A stretch of 64,000 nt of DNA. Source: Hyphomicrobiales bacterium. Its GTDB lineage: Bacteria; Pseudomonadota; Alphaproteobacteria; Rhizobiales; Beijerinckiaceae. A program made the position numbers and the translations under genes. The DNA is taken from the NCBI GenBank assembly GCA_027483895.1, contig JAIXTP010000009.1, positions 124,001 to 188,000 of the forward strand. The letters run 5' to 3'. Positions 46,549 to 56,169 of this stretch are shown here, in pieces (positions within the stretch are counted from its first letter, which is position 1; every line of letters begins with the position of its first letter). The notes under the pieces were generated by a model. That model saw only the letters and a list, made by a program, of their open reading frames with translations. It had not been told where the DNA came from and did not search any database.

Positions 46549-47211
46549 ATGTCCGACATTTTCCGCGAAGTCGAAGAAGAGGTCCGGCGCGACAAGGCTG
46601 CCGAGATCTGGAAGAAGTACGGCAGGCTGTTCATCGCCGGCGCGGTCCTGCTCGTCGCGGGAACGGCGGGCTGGAGTGCGTGGCAGCAATATCAGCGCAA
46701 GCAGGCCGAAATCGCCGCGTCCCGCTTCGAGGCCGCGATCGTCGACGCCCGCGAGGGCCGCAGCAAGGAAGCCGTCGCGGCACTCGAAGCGCTCGCCAAG
46801 GACGCGCCCGGCGGCTATCGCGACGTCGCGCGCCTGCGCGCCGCGGCCGAACTCGGCCGCACGGACAAGGCCGCAGCCGTCGCGGCCTTCGATGCGCTCG
46901 CGAACGACACGTCGCTTCCCGCGACGCTCCGCGGTCTCGCGCGGCTGCGCTCGGCGCAATACGCCGCCGACACGCTCGATCGCGCGGCGCTCAAGGCGAA
47001 GCTCGATCCGATCATCTCGCCCGCGGGTCCGTGGACGCCGAATGCGCGCGAGCTTCTCGGTCTGGCGGCGTTGAAGGCCGGCGCCTATGATGAGGCCGGT
47101 CGCGAATTCGACGCGATCACGGTCGATCCCGCCGCTCCGCCCGCGCTCAAGGAGCGGGTCGAGGCCTATCTCGGCCTCGTGCGCGGCGGCCCCGTGAAGA
47201 CGACGCCCTGA
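46549..47211 (+). CDS. YfgM-like TPR membrane protein
   Basis: 220 aa from the ATG at 46549. A cytoplasmic N-terminus ([25 protein letters not shown]) leads to one membrane segment ([19 protein letters not shown]) and a helical TPR-like periplasmic part ([23 protein letters not shown]). Genes of this kind precede der in many proteobacteria; E. coli YfgM is a translocon-associated chaperone. Confidence 0.8.
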   Translation: MSDIFREVEEEVRRDKAAEIWKKYGRLFIAGAVLLVAGTAGWSAWQQYQRKQAEIAASRFEAAIVDAREGRSKEAVAALEALAKDAPGGYRDVARLRAAAELGRTDKAAAVAAFDALANDTSLPATLRGLARLRSAQYAADTLDRAALKAKLDPIISPAGPWTPNARELLGLAALKAGAYDEAGREFDAITVDPAAPPALKERVEAYLGLVRGGPVKTTP

Positions 47212-47233
47212 GGGGCGCGGAGAACCGCACATC

Positions 47234-48607
47234 ATGACCTTCACGGTCGCCATCGTCGGCCGCCCGAACGTGGGCAAGTCGACGCTCTTCAACCGTCTCG
47301 TCGGCAAGAAGCTCGCGCTCGTCGACGATCAGCCCGGCGTCACCCGTGACCGCCGGGAAGGCGAAGCGCGCCTCGGCGATCTCGAATTCACGATCATCGA
47401 CACGGCGGGCCTCGAAGAGGCCAAGGGCGAGACGCTGCTCGGCCGCATGCGCGCACAGACGGAAGCCGCCGTCGGCGACGCCGACGCGATCCTGTTCGTG
47501 ATCGACGCGCGCGCGGGCGTCACCCCGTCCGACCGGCATTTCGCCGATCTCGTGCGGCGGGCGGGCAAGCCCGTGATCCTTCTCGCCAACAAGGCCGAGG
47601 GGAAGCAGGGTCTGAGCGAAGCCTACGAGGCCTTCGGGCTCGGGCTCGGCGACCCTCTGCCTTTCTCGGCGGAACACGGCGAAGGCCTTTCGGATCTCTA
47701 TGACGCTTTGCGCGAGGCGCTCCCTGAACTGACGGCGATCTCCGCCGAGGTGTCGGAAGACGAAGCTGCGGCGGAGGAGGAGGGCGAGGAGCAGGTCGAG
47801 CGGCCGCTGCGCGTCGCCGTCGTTGGTCGGCCGAATGCGGGCAAGTCGACGCTCATCAATTGCATGCTGGGCGAGGACCGTCTGCTGACGGGCCCCGAAG
47901 CCGGCATCACGCGGGATTCCATCGGGCTCGAATGGGAGTGGCGCGGGCGCAAGGTGAAGCTTTTCGACACCGCCGGCATGCGCAAGCGCGCCAAGGTCGA
48001 CGACAAGCTCGAAAAGCTCTCCGTCGCGGACGGACTGCGTGCGGTGAAATTCGCCGAAGTCGTCGTGCTGCTGCTCGACGCCACGATCCCCTTCGAGAAG
48101 CAGGATCTCGCGATCCTGTCGATCATCGAACGCGAGGGGCGGGCTCTCGTCGTCGCGCTGAACAAATGGGATCTGGTCGGCGATCCGGCCAAGCTCAAGA
48201 CGATCATGGAGGATGCGCAGCGAGTGCTCTCCAACGTGCGCGGCGCGCCGATCGTGCCGGTGTCGGCGCTTGCGGGGCAGGGCATCGACCGGCTGATGGA
48301 GACCTGCTTCAAGGTCGCCGAGACATGGTCGACCCGCATCTCCACCGGCCGCCTGAACAAGTGGCTGGAAAAGGTGCTCGAAAGCCATCCGCCGCCGGCG
48401 GTTTCGGGCCGACGGATCAAGATCCGCTACATGACGCAGGTGAAGGCGCGGCCGCCGCATTTCGCGTTGTTCGGCAACCAGCTCGATGCGCTGCCGGAAA
48501 GCTATGTCCGCTATCTCGTCAACGGGCTGCGCGAGACCTTCGAGCTGCCGGGCACGCCGATCCGCATGTCGATGCGCACGAGCGACAACCCCTACGACAA
48601 AGGCTGA
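47234..48607 (+). CDS. der: Ribosome-assembly GTPase Der (EngA)
   Basis: 457 aa with two consecutive GTPase domains: [16 protein letters not shown] with DTAGL, and [16 protein letters not shown] with DTAGM; NKWD is the second G4. The C-terminal KH-like domain ends in [11 protein letters not shown]. Needed for 50S maturation. An acidic linker ([15 protein letters not shown]) separates the domains. Confidence 0.96.
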   Translation: MTFTVAIVGRPNVGKSTLFNRLVGKKLALVDDQPGVTRDRREGEARLGDLEFTIIDTAGLEEAKGETLLGRMRAQTEAAVGDADAILFVIDARAGVTPSDRHFADLVRRAGKPVILLANKAEGKQGLSEAYEAFGLGLGDPLPFSAEHGEGLSDLYDALREALPELTAISAEVSEDEAAAEEEGEEQVERPLRVAVVGRPNAGKSTLINCMLGEDRLLTGPEAGITRDSIGLEWEWRGRKVKLFDTAGMRKRAKVDDKLEKLSVADGLRAVKFAEVVVLLLDATIPFEKQDLAILSIIEREGRALVVALNKWDLVGDPAKLKTIMEDAQRVLSNVRGAPIVPVSALAGQGIDRLMETCFKVAETWSTRISTGRLNKWLEKVLESHPPPAVSGRRIKIRYMTQVKARPPHFALFGNQLDALPESYVRYLVNGLRETFELPGTPIRMSMRTSDNPYDKG

Positions 48608-48618
48608 GCGCCGCCTGC

Positions 48619-48654
48619 CGTCATTGCTTCGTCGCTTCGCTCCTCGCAATGACG
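48619..48654. repeat. Extragenic palindromic element
   Basis: CGTCATTGC (48619-48627) and GCAATGACG (48646-48654) flank a purine-patterned centre (GCTTCGTCGCTTCGCTCCTC on the plus strand). Elements with this GAGGAGCGAAGCGACGAAGCAA core are widespread intergenic repeats in Hyphomicrobiales. It lies between der and icd. Confidence 0.75.
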
Positions 48655-48809
48655 GGGGAAGCCGCTGCCTTGCGGGCGGGCTTGCGCGGATTTGTGCCCC
48701 TGCGAAAGGCGCGCTTTGCCGGCCTCGGTCACGGTGCTAAGAGGAGCGCCGATCGGCCCGTGCCGTGCCGGCCCCGGGCCCCGACCAGCTAAAAAAGAAG
48801 GTTTCACCG

Positions 48810-50021
48810 ATGGCGAAGATCAAGGTGGCGAACCCCGTCGTCGAGATGGACGGCGACGAGATGACCCGGATCATCTGGCAGTACATCAAGGACAAGCTGA
48901 TCCACCCCTATCTCGACATCGACCTGAAATATTACGACCTCTCGGTCGAGCACCGCGACGCCACCAACGACCAGGTGACGATCGATTCCGCCGAGGCGAC
49001 CAAGAAATACGGCGTCGCCGTGAAGTGCGCCACGATCACGCCGGACGAGGCGCGCGTGAAGGAGTTCAACCTCAAGGAGATGTGGAAGTCGCCGAACGGC
49101 ACGATCCGCAACATCCTCGGCGGCGTGATCTTCCGCGAGCCCATCATCTGCAAGAACGTACCGCGCCTCGTGCCGGGCTGGACGCAGCCCTTCGTGATCG
49201 GCCGTCACGCCTATGGCGACCAGTATCGCGCGACGGACTTCAAGGTGCCCGGCAAGGGCCGCCTGACGATCAAGTTCGAAGGCGATGACGGCACGGTGAT
49301 CGAGAAGGAAGTCTTCAAGTTCCCGGGCGCCGGCGTCGCGATGTCGATGTACAACCTCGACGAGTCGATCCGCGATTTCGCCCGCGCGTCCTTCAACTAC
49401 GGCCTCGCCCGCAAGTACCCGGTCTACCTCTCCACGAAGAACACGATCCTCAAGGCCTATGACGGCCGCTTCAAGGATCTCTTCCAGGAGGTCTTCGACA
49501 ACGAGTTCAAGTCGAAGTTCGATTCGCTGGGCCTCACCTACGAGCACCGCCTCATCGACGACATGGTCGCGTCCTGCCTGAAGTGGTCGGGCGGCTATGT
49601 CTGGGCGTGCAAGAACTACGACGGCGACGTGCAGTCCGACACGGCGGCGCAGGGCTTCGGCTCGCTCGGCCTGATGACCTCCGTGCTGATGACGCCGGAC
49701 GGCCGCACGGTCGAGGCGGAAGCCGCGCACGGCACCGTCACGCGTCACTACCGCGAGCACCAGAAGGGCAAGGAGACCTCGACGAACTCGATGGCCTCGA
49801 TCTTCGCCTGGACGCGTGGTCTGGCCCATCGCGCCAAGCTCGACGACAACGCGGAGCTCGCCCGCTTCGCGACGACCCTCGAGAAGGTCTGCGTGGATAC
49901 GGTCGAGGCGGGCTTCATGACGAAGGACCTCGCGCTCCTCGTCGGTGCCGACCAGAAGTGGCTCTCCACCACGGGCTTCCTCGACAAGATCGACGAGAAC
50001 CTCAAGAAGGCCATGGCCTGA
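48810..50021 (+). CDS. icd: NADP-dependent isocitrate dehydrogenase
   Basis: 403 aa, the eukaryote-like (type II) homodimeric form: [63 protein letters not shown] (isocitrate Ser/Asn) and [19 protein letters not shown] cycle step to 2-oxoglutarate. ATG at 48810 with GAAGG upstream. Followed by a strong terminator. Confidence 0.96.
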   Translation: MAKIKVANPVVEMDGDEMTRIIWQYIKDKLIHPYLDIDLKYYDLSVEHRDATNDQVTIDSAEATKKYGVAVKCATITPDEARVKEFNLKEMWKSPNGTIRNILGGVIFREPIICKNVPRLVPGWTQPFVIGRHAYGDQYRATDFKVPGKGRLTIKFEGDDGTVIEKEVFKFPGAGVAMSMYNLDESIRDFARASFNYGLARKYPVYLSTKNTILKAYDGRFKDLFQEVFDNEFKSKFDSLGLTYEHRLIDDMVASCLKWSGGYVWACKNYDGDVQSDTAAQGFGSLGLMTSVLMTPDGRTVEAEAAHGTVTRHYREHQKGKETSTNSMASIFAWTRGLAHRAKLDDNAELARFATTLEKVCVDTVEAGFMTKDLALLVGADQKWLSTTGFLDKIDENLKKAMA

Positions 50022-50044
50022 CGGTCGTCCCGTTCCGCATCACG

Positions 50045-50072
50045 AAAAGCCCGGCTTCGGCCGGGCTTTTTT
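50045..50072 (+). terminator. Intrinsic terminator after icd
   Basis: AAAAGCCCGG CTTCGG CCGGGCTTTTTT: a 10-bp stem with stable loop and T run, 24 nt after the icd stop. Confidence 0.95.
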
Positions 50073-50150
50073 CATGTCGGATCGGATGATGCCCGAAAGG
50101 CGGTCTCGACCGAGGTGGCGTTCCCGCTCCGCGGGCCCTATCTGATCGGC

Positions 50151-51482
50151 ATGCCGTTTCCGGAAACTCGTCGCCGCATGATCGCTCTCGCCGCCGCCGC
50201 CGTCCTCTCCCCGGCCGTCCTCCGCCGCGCCTTCGCCGCGGGCGAGGGCGAAGCCGATGTCGCGATCATCGGCGCCGGAGGCGCCGGGATCGCGGCCGCC
50301 CGCACATTGGTCGAAGCGGGCAAGCGGGTGGTCGTTCTGGAAGCGCGCGGGCGTCCCGGCGGGCGGGCCTTCACCGATTCCTCTCTCGGCATTCCCTTCG
50401 ATGCGGGCGCCGCCTTCATTCATTTCGCCGAACGCAACCCGTGGATCGGGCTCGCCGAGCACTACGGGCTCGAGCTCCTGCACTGGAACGGCTGGACTCA
50501 TTTCCGCCCTCATGCGGGCGGGCGCTTTCTCGGGCAGGGCTATATCGACCGCCGCTTGCGGGCGCGGAAGGCTCTCTGGCCGCTTCTGGAGAAGATCGAG
50601 TCCGGCGGGCCGGACACCTCGCTCGCGCAATTGGCGGCGTCGCTCGGCGAGGACGGGCCCACCGCGATCCGCGACATGGCGATGCTGTCGATCGGCGAGA
50701 ATCCCGAACGGATTTCCGCCCGGGACTACGCGTCGCTCTGGGACGGCAGCGACAAGGTGGTCCCGGCGGGATACGGCACGCTGGTGGCGATGGCGGCCGA
50801 GGGGTTGCCGATCCGCTACGGCTGCCCGGCCACGGCCGTTCATGCCGAGGCGGATCACGTCGAGATCGCCACGCCGCTGGGCGTCCTCAAGGCCGGCAGC
50901 GTGATCGTGACGGTGCCCGTCGGCGTCCTCGCCGACGAGGTCATCCGCTTCACGCCGGGGCTGCCCTTGGAAACGGTCCACGCGATCGAAGGTATCGGCA
51001 TGGGGGCACTCACGAAGGTGGCCTTGCGCTTCGACGGCGAGCGCTTCGGCATCGCCCAAGGCGACGATTTCGTCGTGGTCGACTTCGCGGGCGGCGCGAT
51101 GACCTTCGAGATGTGGCCCTTCGACCGCGACATCGTGATCGGCACCACCGGCGGCGATGCGGGGCGCGCTCTGGGCGACATGGGCGAAGCGGGCGCAATC
51201 ACCGCGGCGCTGGAAGCCTTCGCCGAAGTGGTCGGCGAGGAGGCCAAGCGCCGTTTCGTTTCGGGCCGCCTGTCCGACTGGTGGCACGATCCGCTCTCGC
51301 AGGGGTCCTATTCGGTCGTGCGGCCCGGCCGCGCCGGGGCCCGCGTCGCCTTGGCCCGCCCCGTGGCCGGCCGTGTCTGGTTCTGCGGCGAAGCCACCGC
51401 GGGCGGGGGCGCCATGACCGTGGGCGGCGCGTCCCTCGAGGGACGCAGGGTCGCCAAGGCGATCATCGCGGGGACCCACTGA
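50151..51482 (+). CDS. Flavin amine oxidase-like protein with signal sequence
   Basis: 443 aa from the ATG at 50151. N-terminus RRRMIALAAAAVLSPAVLRRAFAAG looks like an export signal, possibly Tat type. Then DVAIIGAGGAGIAAARTL (FAD), EARGRPGGRAFT, and C-terminal WFCGEATAGGGAMTVGGASLEGRR. Family: monoamine oxidase/polyamine oxidase-like. Substrate not evident. Confidence 0.82.
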   Translation: MPFPETRRRMIALAAAAVLSPAVLRRAFAAGEGEADVAIIGAGGAGIAAARTLVEAGKRVVVLEARGRPGGRAFTDSSLGIPFDAGAAFIHFAERNPWIGLAEHYGLELLHWNGWTHFRPHAGGRFLGQGYIDRRLRARKALWPLLEKIESGGPDTSLAQLAASLGEDGPTAIRDMAMLSIGENPERISARDYASLWDGSDKVVPAGYGTLVAMAAEGLPIRYGCPATAVHAEADHVEIATPLGVLKAGSVIVTVPVGVLADEVIRFTPGLPLETVHAIEGIGMGALTKVALRFDGERFGIAQGDDFVVVDFAGGAMTFEMWPFDRDIVIGTTGGDAGRALGDMGEAGAITAALEAFAEVVGEEAKRRFVSGRLSDWWHDPLSQGSYSVVRPGRAGARVALARPVAGRVWFCGEATAGGGAMTVGGASLEGRRVAKAIIAGTH

Positions 51483-51570
51483 TCGCGTCTTCACGGGCGG
51501 CGCTTGCGATCCGCGGGCAGGTCGATCTTTTTCGCGTGACGGTCTATGGGTGGGCGATACGGTTCCGCCC

Positions 51571-52410
51571 ATGAACGCACCGACGATTCTCGTCTTCGAT
51601 TCCGGCCTCGGCGGCCTCACGGTCCATGCCCATGTGGCGCGGGCGCGACCCGATGCGCGGATCGTCTATGTCGCCGACGACGCGGTCTTTCCCTATGGCC
51701 GGCTCACGAACCACGAACTCGAGGATCGCGTGACGGCGGTCTTCGATCGGCTCATTCCGCTCGTCCGGCCCGACATCATCGTCATCGCCTGCAATACGGC
51801 ATCGACGATCGCCTTGGGTGCCTTGCGGGCGCGCTTCGACACGCCCTTCGTCGGCACCGTTCCCGCCGTGAAACCCGCCGCTGCAGCGTCGAAGTCCCGC
51901 CGTTTCAGTGTTTTGGGTACGCCCGGAACCGTGCGGCAGGAATATACGGCAGAGCTGATCCGGAGCTTCGCGTCGGACTGCAACGTCACGCTCGTCGGCG
52001 CGCCGCGCTTGGCCGCGCTCGCCGAGGCGGAGATGCGGGGCGAGCCGGTCTCCGACGCCGATCTCGCGGCCGAGATCGAGGCCTGCTTCGTCGAGGACGA
52101 GGGCGGCCGCACGGATGTCGTCGCGCTCGCCTGCACGCATTATCCGCTGGTGCTGCCGCGGCTGGAGCTGCTCGCGCCATGGCCGGTCACCTGGATCGAT
52201 CCGGCCCCTGCGATCGCCCGTCGGGTGGTCCAGCTGATCGGCGAGCGGTCCGCAGGGGCGCCGGTCCGGACGGACGGGCGTGCGCTGTTCACCTCCGGCC
52301 GTGCGCTTCTGCCGAGCCTGCGCGAGGTGCTCTCGGCGCGCGGCCTGCCCGACGTGGCCGTCGAGGCGATGCCGCCGGGTTTGACAGCTTCGGTCCCCTC
52401 CGTTAATTGA
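51571..52410 (+). CDS. murI: Glutamate racemase
   Basis: 279 aa from the ATG at 51571 (a GTG at 51550 is less likely). FDSGLGGLTVHAHV, ACNTAS (first catalytic Cys) and ACTHYPLV (second catalytic Cys) identify it. Makes D-glutamate for peptidoglycan. Encoded in line with rpsD. Confidence 0.94.
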   Translation: MNAPTILVFDSGLGGLTVHAHVARARPDARIVYVADDAVFPYGRLTNHELEDRVTAVFDRLIPLVRPDIIVIACNTASTIALGALRARFDTPFVGTVPAVKPAAAASKSRRFSVLGTPGTVRQEYTAELIRSFASDCNVTLVGAPRLAALAEAEMRGEPVSDADLAAEIEACFVEDEGGRTDVVALACTHYPLVLPRLELLAPWPVTWIDPAPAIARRVVQLIGERSAGAPVRTDGRALFTSGRALLPSLREVLSARGLPDVAVEAMPPGLTASVPSVN

Positions 52411-52564
52411 GCGCCATCGACGGGGCGGGCCTCACGGCTCGCCTCTTCGTTTGACGCACCCGTGATCCCGTTGCGCTGCGCGCTTCGCGGTTCTGTCGGC
52501 TCCGCCTTCGGGAGGAGCAGAGGAGGGCGCGTTCCTCACGAACACGAGAAAATAGAGGACCGCG

Positions 52565-53182
52565 ATGACCAAGCGCATCCAGGCCAAGCACAAGATCGAC
52601 CGTCGCCTCGGCCAGAACATCTGGGGCCGTCCGAAGAGCCCCGTCAACAAGCGCGAATACGGCCCCGGCCAGCACGGCCAGCGCCGTAAGGGCAAGATGT
52701 CGGACTTCGGCACGCAGCTCCGTGCCAAGCAGAAGCTGAAGGGCTACTACGCCAACATCTCCGAGAAGCAGTTCCGCCGCTACTACGAGGAGGCCGTCCG
52801 TCTGCGCGGCGACTCCGGCGAGAACCTGATCGGCCTTCTCGAGCGTCGTCTCGACGCCGTCGTGTACCGTTCGAAGTTCGTGGCGACGCCCTTCGCGGCC
52901 CGCCAGTTCATCAACCACGGTCACATCCGCGTGAACGGCAAGCGCGTCAACATCCCGTCCTACCTCGTGAAGGTCGGCGACGTGATCGAGATCAAGCAGG
53001 CGTCCAAGCAGCTCGCCTTCGTCCTCGAGGCCTCGCAGCTCGCCGAGCGCGACACGCCGGACTACATCGAGGTGGACCACAACAAGATGACCGCGAAGTT
53101 CGCGCGCATCCCGCAGCTGACCGACGTGCCGTACCCGGTCCAGATGGAACCGTCGCTGGTCGTCGAATTCTATTCGCGCTGA
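52565..53182 (+). CDS. rpsD: Ribosomal protein S4
   Basis: 205 aa. [48 protein letters not shown] and the S4 domain [19 protein letters not shown]. 30S assembly protein, also in transcription antitermination. Stand-alone gene with its own terminator. A 154-nt gap upstream should hold its promoter. Confidence 0.98.
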   Translation: MTKRIQAKHKIDRRLGQNIWGRPKSPVNKREYGPGQHGQRRKGKMSDFGTQLRAKQKLKGYYANISEKQFRRYYEEAVRLRGDSGENLIGLLERRLDAVVYRSKFVATPFAARQFINHGHIRVNGKRVNIPSYLVKVGDVIEIKQASKQLAFVLEASQLAERDTPDYIEVDHNKMTAKFARIPQLTDVPYPVQMEPSLVVEFYSR

Positions 53183-53206
53183 TCGTTTCGGCGTTTCGAA
53201 AATACG

Positions 53207-53235
53207 AAAAGGGCAGCCTTCGGGCTGCCCTTTTT
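53207..53235 (+). terminator. Intrinsic terminator after rpsD
   Basis: AAAAGGGCAGCC TTCG GGCTGCCCTTTTT, stem of 11-12 bp with a TTCG loop and T run. Its symmetry also allows it to end the convergent slyX-side transcripts. Confidence 0.95.
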
Positions 53236-53269
53236 CATTTCAGGTCGCTTTTTGAATTCCGGGCGCGGC

Positions 53270-53482
53270 TCAGTAATGCGGAGGCGGCGGCTCCGGTCCT
53301 TCGCGGCGCGGCTCCAGCGCGCGGATTTCCTCGATGAGGCGCGCGACCGTCCGCGAAAGCCCGTCGATCAGCCGCCATTGTTCGGTGACGACCTCGTTGA
53401 GCTCGGCGATCGTGCGGTCCTGATGGGCGATGCGGACTTCCAGGGCGTCGATCCTGTCGGTCGTGGTTTCATGATCCGTCAT
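53270..53482 (-). CDS. slyX: SlyX family protein
   Basis: 70 aa coiled coil (DRIDALEVRIAHQDRTIAELN, IDGLSRTVARLIEEI) ending in PEPPPPHY, the constant C-terminal signature of SlyX. Function is not established in bacteria. Convergent to rpsD. Confidence 0.9.
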   Translation of the reverse strand: MTDHETTTDRIDALEVRIAHQDRTIAELNEVVTEQWRLIDGLSRTVARLIEEIRALEPRREGPEPPPPHY

Positions 53483-53539
53483 GGAGGTCTCCTGCCGGTG
53501 CCGTCCGGCCCGGAACCTTGTATCCGACCGTCCGCGCCG

Positions 53540-53857
53540 TCAGATGCGCGGGAGCGAGGCGTAGTAGATCGCCAGAGCTTCGAGTTCCTCCCGCGTCATG
53601 TGACGGGACATCCAGCGCATTTCCTTGTGCTTGCGCTCGCCCGAGCGGAACGCCTTCATCTGGTTCAGGAGATAGACGACGTTCTGGCCCGCCAGATGCG
53701 GCACCTCGACGTCCTTCGCGATCCCGTCCATGCCGTGGCACGGCGCGCAGGCCTCGACGCCGACCGGCTGTTTGACCGTCTGGGCGAGAGCGCCGCCCGC
53801 GCCGAGCAAGGCGGTCGAGAGGCCCAGCGCGAGCATGGTGCGGAAGAAACGAGTCAT
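53540..53857 (-). CDS. Class I c-type cytochrome (c553/c4-like)
   Basis: 105 aa. Sec signal (MTRFFRTMLALGLSTALLGAGGALAQ), haem site CAPCH, and axial Met in the MRWMSRHMT region. A single-haem periplasmic electron carrier. It lies upstream of slyX and downstream of a TRAP binding protein on the same strand; a partner oxidoreductase is not seen. Confidence 0.88.
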   Translation of the reverse strand: MTRFFRTMLALGLSTALLGAGGALAQTVKQPVGVEACAPCHGMDGIAKDVEVPHLAGQNVVYLLNQMKAFRSGERKHKEMRWMSRHMTREELEALAIYYASLPRI

Positions 53858-53909
53858 GGCGTCCTGCGGGGAAAGTACCCCGCCCGGAGATGCGGGCGGG
53901 GTTTCGTCG

Positions 53910-55004
53910 TCAAGAGCGGCCGCGGGTGCGGACCATGAAGGTGTCGAAGGCGTATTCGTTCAGCTGCCACCAGGGCAGGACGTCCTGCCGATAGGCCTGC
54001 AGCGATTCCCAAGCGCGCTTGAAGTCGGCGTTTTTGGCCGAGATTTCGGCATAGGTCTCGTTCGAGGCCTTCAGCGCCGCTTCGAGCACCGGCGTCGGGA
54101 AGACGCGCAGTTCCGCGCCCTTTTCCACCATGCGGCGGAGCGCGGGCCCGTTCACCGCGTCGTATTTGGCGAGCATCCAGTTGTGCGCCGCCTCGCAGGC
54201 GTTCGCGAGGATGCCCCGGTAATGCGCGGGCAGCTCGTCCAGCTTCTGCTTGTTGACGATGAGATGGAGCATTGCGCCGCCCTCCCACCAGCCGGGCGCG
54301 TAATAGTATTTCGCGACCCGCAGGAAGCCGAGCTTCTCGTCGTCATAGGGGCCGACGAATTCGGCGGCATCGAGCGCGCCGCGTTCGAGCGCCGGATAGA
54401 CGTCGCCGGGCGCGAGCTGCTGCGGAACCACGCCGAGCTTGGCGAGGATCTGCCCGGCAAGCCCGCCGATGCGGAATTTGAGGCCGTTGAGGTCGGCGAC
54501 TTCCTTGATCTCCTTGCGGAAGAAGCCGCCCATCTGCGCGCCGGAGCTGCCCGCGGCGAAGGCGACGGCGTTGTAGCGTGCGAGAACCTCGTTCGTGATC
54601 GTGCGGCCGTCGAAGAAATGCCACCAGGCGTGCTGCTGGCGTGCATTCAGGCCGAAGGGAATGCCCGTGCCGAAGGCGAGGGCGGGATCCTTGCCGATGT
54701 AGAAATAGGTCGGCGTATGCGCGCATTCGACCGTTCCCGTCTGGACGGCGTCGAGCGCCTGCAGGCCGGGGACGATTTCGCCGGGACCGAAGACCTGGAT
54801 CTGGAAACGATTGTCGGATGCTTCGGCGACGTATTTGGCGAGCATTTCGCCGGTGCCGAAGATCGTGTCGAGCGACTTCGGGAAGCTCGACGTCAGGCGC
54901 CACTTCACCTCCGGCATGGACTGCGCGAGGGCGGGGGCAGCGACCCCTGCGGAGGCGGCGGCGACGCCGGCGCCGGTCATGAATTTACGTCGATCGATCG
55001 TCAT
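53910..55004 (-). CDS. TRAP transporter substrate-binding protein (DctP/TakP type), copy 1
   Basis: 364 aa from the ATG at 55004. Tat-type signal DRRKFMTGAGVAAASAGVAAPALA. Family segments: WRLTSSFPKSLDTIFG, AGEIVP-like PGEIVPGLQALDAVQ, FRIGGLAGQILAKLGVVPQQLAPGDVYPALERGALDAAEFVG. The last matches the TakP (2-oxo acid-binding) subfamily. No membrane subunits are adjacent to it; the nearest pair is at 56163-58084. Confidence 0.9.
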   Translation of the reverse strand: MTIDRRKFMTGAGVAAASAGVAAPALAQSMPEVKWRLTSSFPKSLDTIFGTGEMLAKYVAEASDNRFQIQVFGPGEIVPGLQALDAVQTGTVECAHTPTYFYIGKDPALAFGTGIPFGLNARQQHAWWHFFDGRTITNEVLARYNAVAFAAGSSGAQMGGFFRKEIKEVADLNGLKFRIGGLAGQILAKLGVVPQQLAPGDVYPALERGALDAAEFVGPYDDEKLGFLRVAKYYYAPGWWEGGAMLHLIVNKQKLDELPAHYRGILANACEAAHNWMLAKYDAVNGPALRRMVEKGAELRVFPTPVLEAALKASNETYAEISAKNADFKRAWESLQAYRQDVLPWWQLNEYAFDTFMVRTRGRS

Positions 55005-55167
55005 GCGCGGAATGCTCCCCGGTCCAACAAACGGCTTTCGGATCCGCCTCGGCCGCAACGGGCCGGCGGATTCGGGCCTTCGGCGAAGATCATGCCGGGA
55101 ACCGGCGCGGATTGCCGGCCCGCGCCGCGCCTGACGGCTCCTCGCGGCGTGCAGAGCCCGCCAGAGT

Positions 55168-55566
55168 TCACACGGCTTCGAAAACCCTGTCGACCGGAAC
55201 GCCCAGCGCCGTGACCATGCGGTTCGTCTCCGACGCCATCGCGATGATCGCCACGAGTTCCCGATACTCCTCTTCCGTCATGCCCTTGGCCCGTGCCGAA
55301 GCCGTGTGGGAGTGGATGCAGTAATTGCATCCGTGAGCGACCGACACGGCGATGTAGATCATCTCCTTCACTTTCGGCTCGATGACGCCGGGTCCCATGA
55401 CCTCCTTGAGGCTCTCCCATGTCCGCCTCAGCGTCTTCGGGTCATGGGCGAGGGCGCGCCAGAAATTGTTGATGAAGTCCGTCTTCCGCGTGGCCCTGAT
55501 GTCGTCGAAGACTGCGCGGGCTTCGGGCGAAAGGGACGCGTCGTCGAGAAGTGTCACGGTGGTCAT
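55168..55566 (-). CDS. Carboxymuconolactone decarboxylase/AhpD-family protein
   Basis: 132 aa from the ATG at 55566. Redox-active CxxC in AHGCNYCIHSHTASARAKGM, typical of the AhpD/CMD fold. Probably a peroxidase-type or thiol redox protein, not the true decarboxylase. Divergent from the chorismate-lyase-family gene, 84 nt apart, so they may share control. Confidence 0.85.
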   Translation of the reverse strand: MTTVTLLDDASLSPEARAVFDDIRATRKTDFINNFWRALAHDPKTLRRTWESLKEVMGPGVIEPKVKEMIYIAVSVAHGCNYCIHSHTASARAKGMTEEEYRELVAIIAMASETNRMVTALGVPVDRVFEAV

Positions 55567-55650
55567 GTGCGAATCCGGTAAGGAGGTCGTCGGTGCCATG
55601 ATGCGCCGGTCTGCATCACGGTCGCCACCCCGGCCGTATCGGAGTTCGCG

Positions 55651-56169
55651 ATGAGGCAAGAGGATCTGCTCAGGCCGCCCCACGCGGTCGACGTCGATTT
55701 CGACGCGTTGCCGCCGATCCTCCGCGTCCTGCTGACGACCGACGGGATCGTCACGGACGTGCTCGCGGCATGGTTTCTGGAAGACGTCGAAGCGGCCGAT
55801 GCCGTGATGAGCGAAAACGCGGGCGTCGTCCTGCGTCGGGTCCTGCTCGTCGGCCGTCCGAGCGGCCGCCGTTTCGTCCATGCGGTGTCCGAACTCCGGA
55901 TGGACGTTTTGCCGCCGGAGATGCGCTCGGCGCTCGCCGCGAGTCCGCGCGGCATCGGACAAGCCCTGAGAACCCTCGGCCTCGCGACGCATCGGTCGGT
56001 CGAGGATCGATGGAGCGAAACCGCGGCCGAACGAGCCGGAGAGCTCGGACTTCGGCCGCGGGACACGCTCGTCGCACGTCGCTACGTCGTCTCGGCGGGA
56101 GATCGGCCCGCCTTGCGGATCGTCGAACGGTTTCCGCTGTCGCTCTTTGCCGCCGAACCGCCTCAGTAG
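55651..56169 (+). CDS. Chorismate pyruvate-lyase family protein (DUF98/Rv2949c-like)
   Basis: 172 aa. LRVLLTTDGIVTDVLAAWF, RRVLLVGRPSGRRFVHAVSELRMDVLP and VARRYVVSAGDRPALRIVERFPLSLF follow the Mycobacterium Rv2949c pattern closely. Members release 4-hydroxybenzoate from chorismate. Pathway here is unknown; its 3' end overlaps the DctM gene by 7 nt in convergent orientation. Confidence 0.75.
   Translation: MRQEDLLRPPHAVDVDFDALPPILRVLLTTDGIVTDVLAAWFLEDVEAADAVMSENAGVVLRRVLLVGRPSGRRFVHAVSELRMDVLPPEMRSALAASPRGIGQALRTLGLATHRSVEDRWSETAAERAGELGLRPRDTLVARRYVVSAGDRPALRIVERFPLSLFAAEPPQ

Noticed and set aside
48601..48760. Small protein gene between der and icd
   Set aside because: The region is an extragenic palindrome with low coding character; short frames there have no ribosome site.
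51546..52406. 286-codon plus-strand frame overlapping murI
   Set aside because: Shifted frame of murI; it has none of the racemase motifs and an Arg-rich product.
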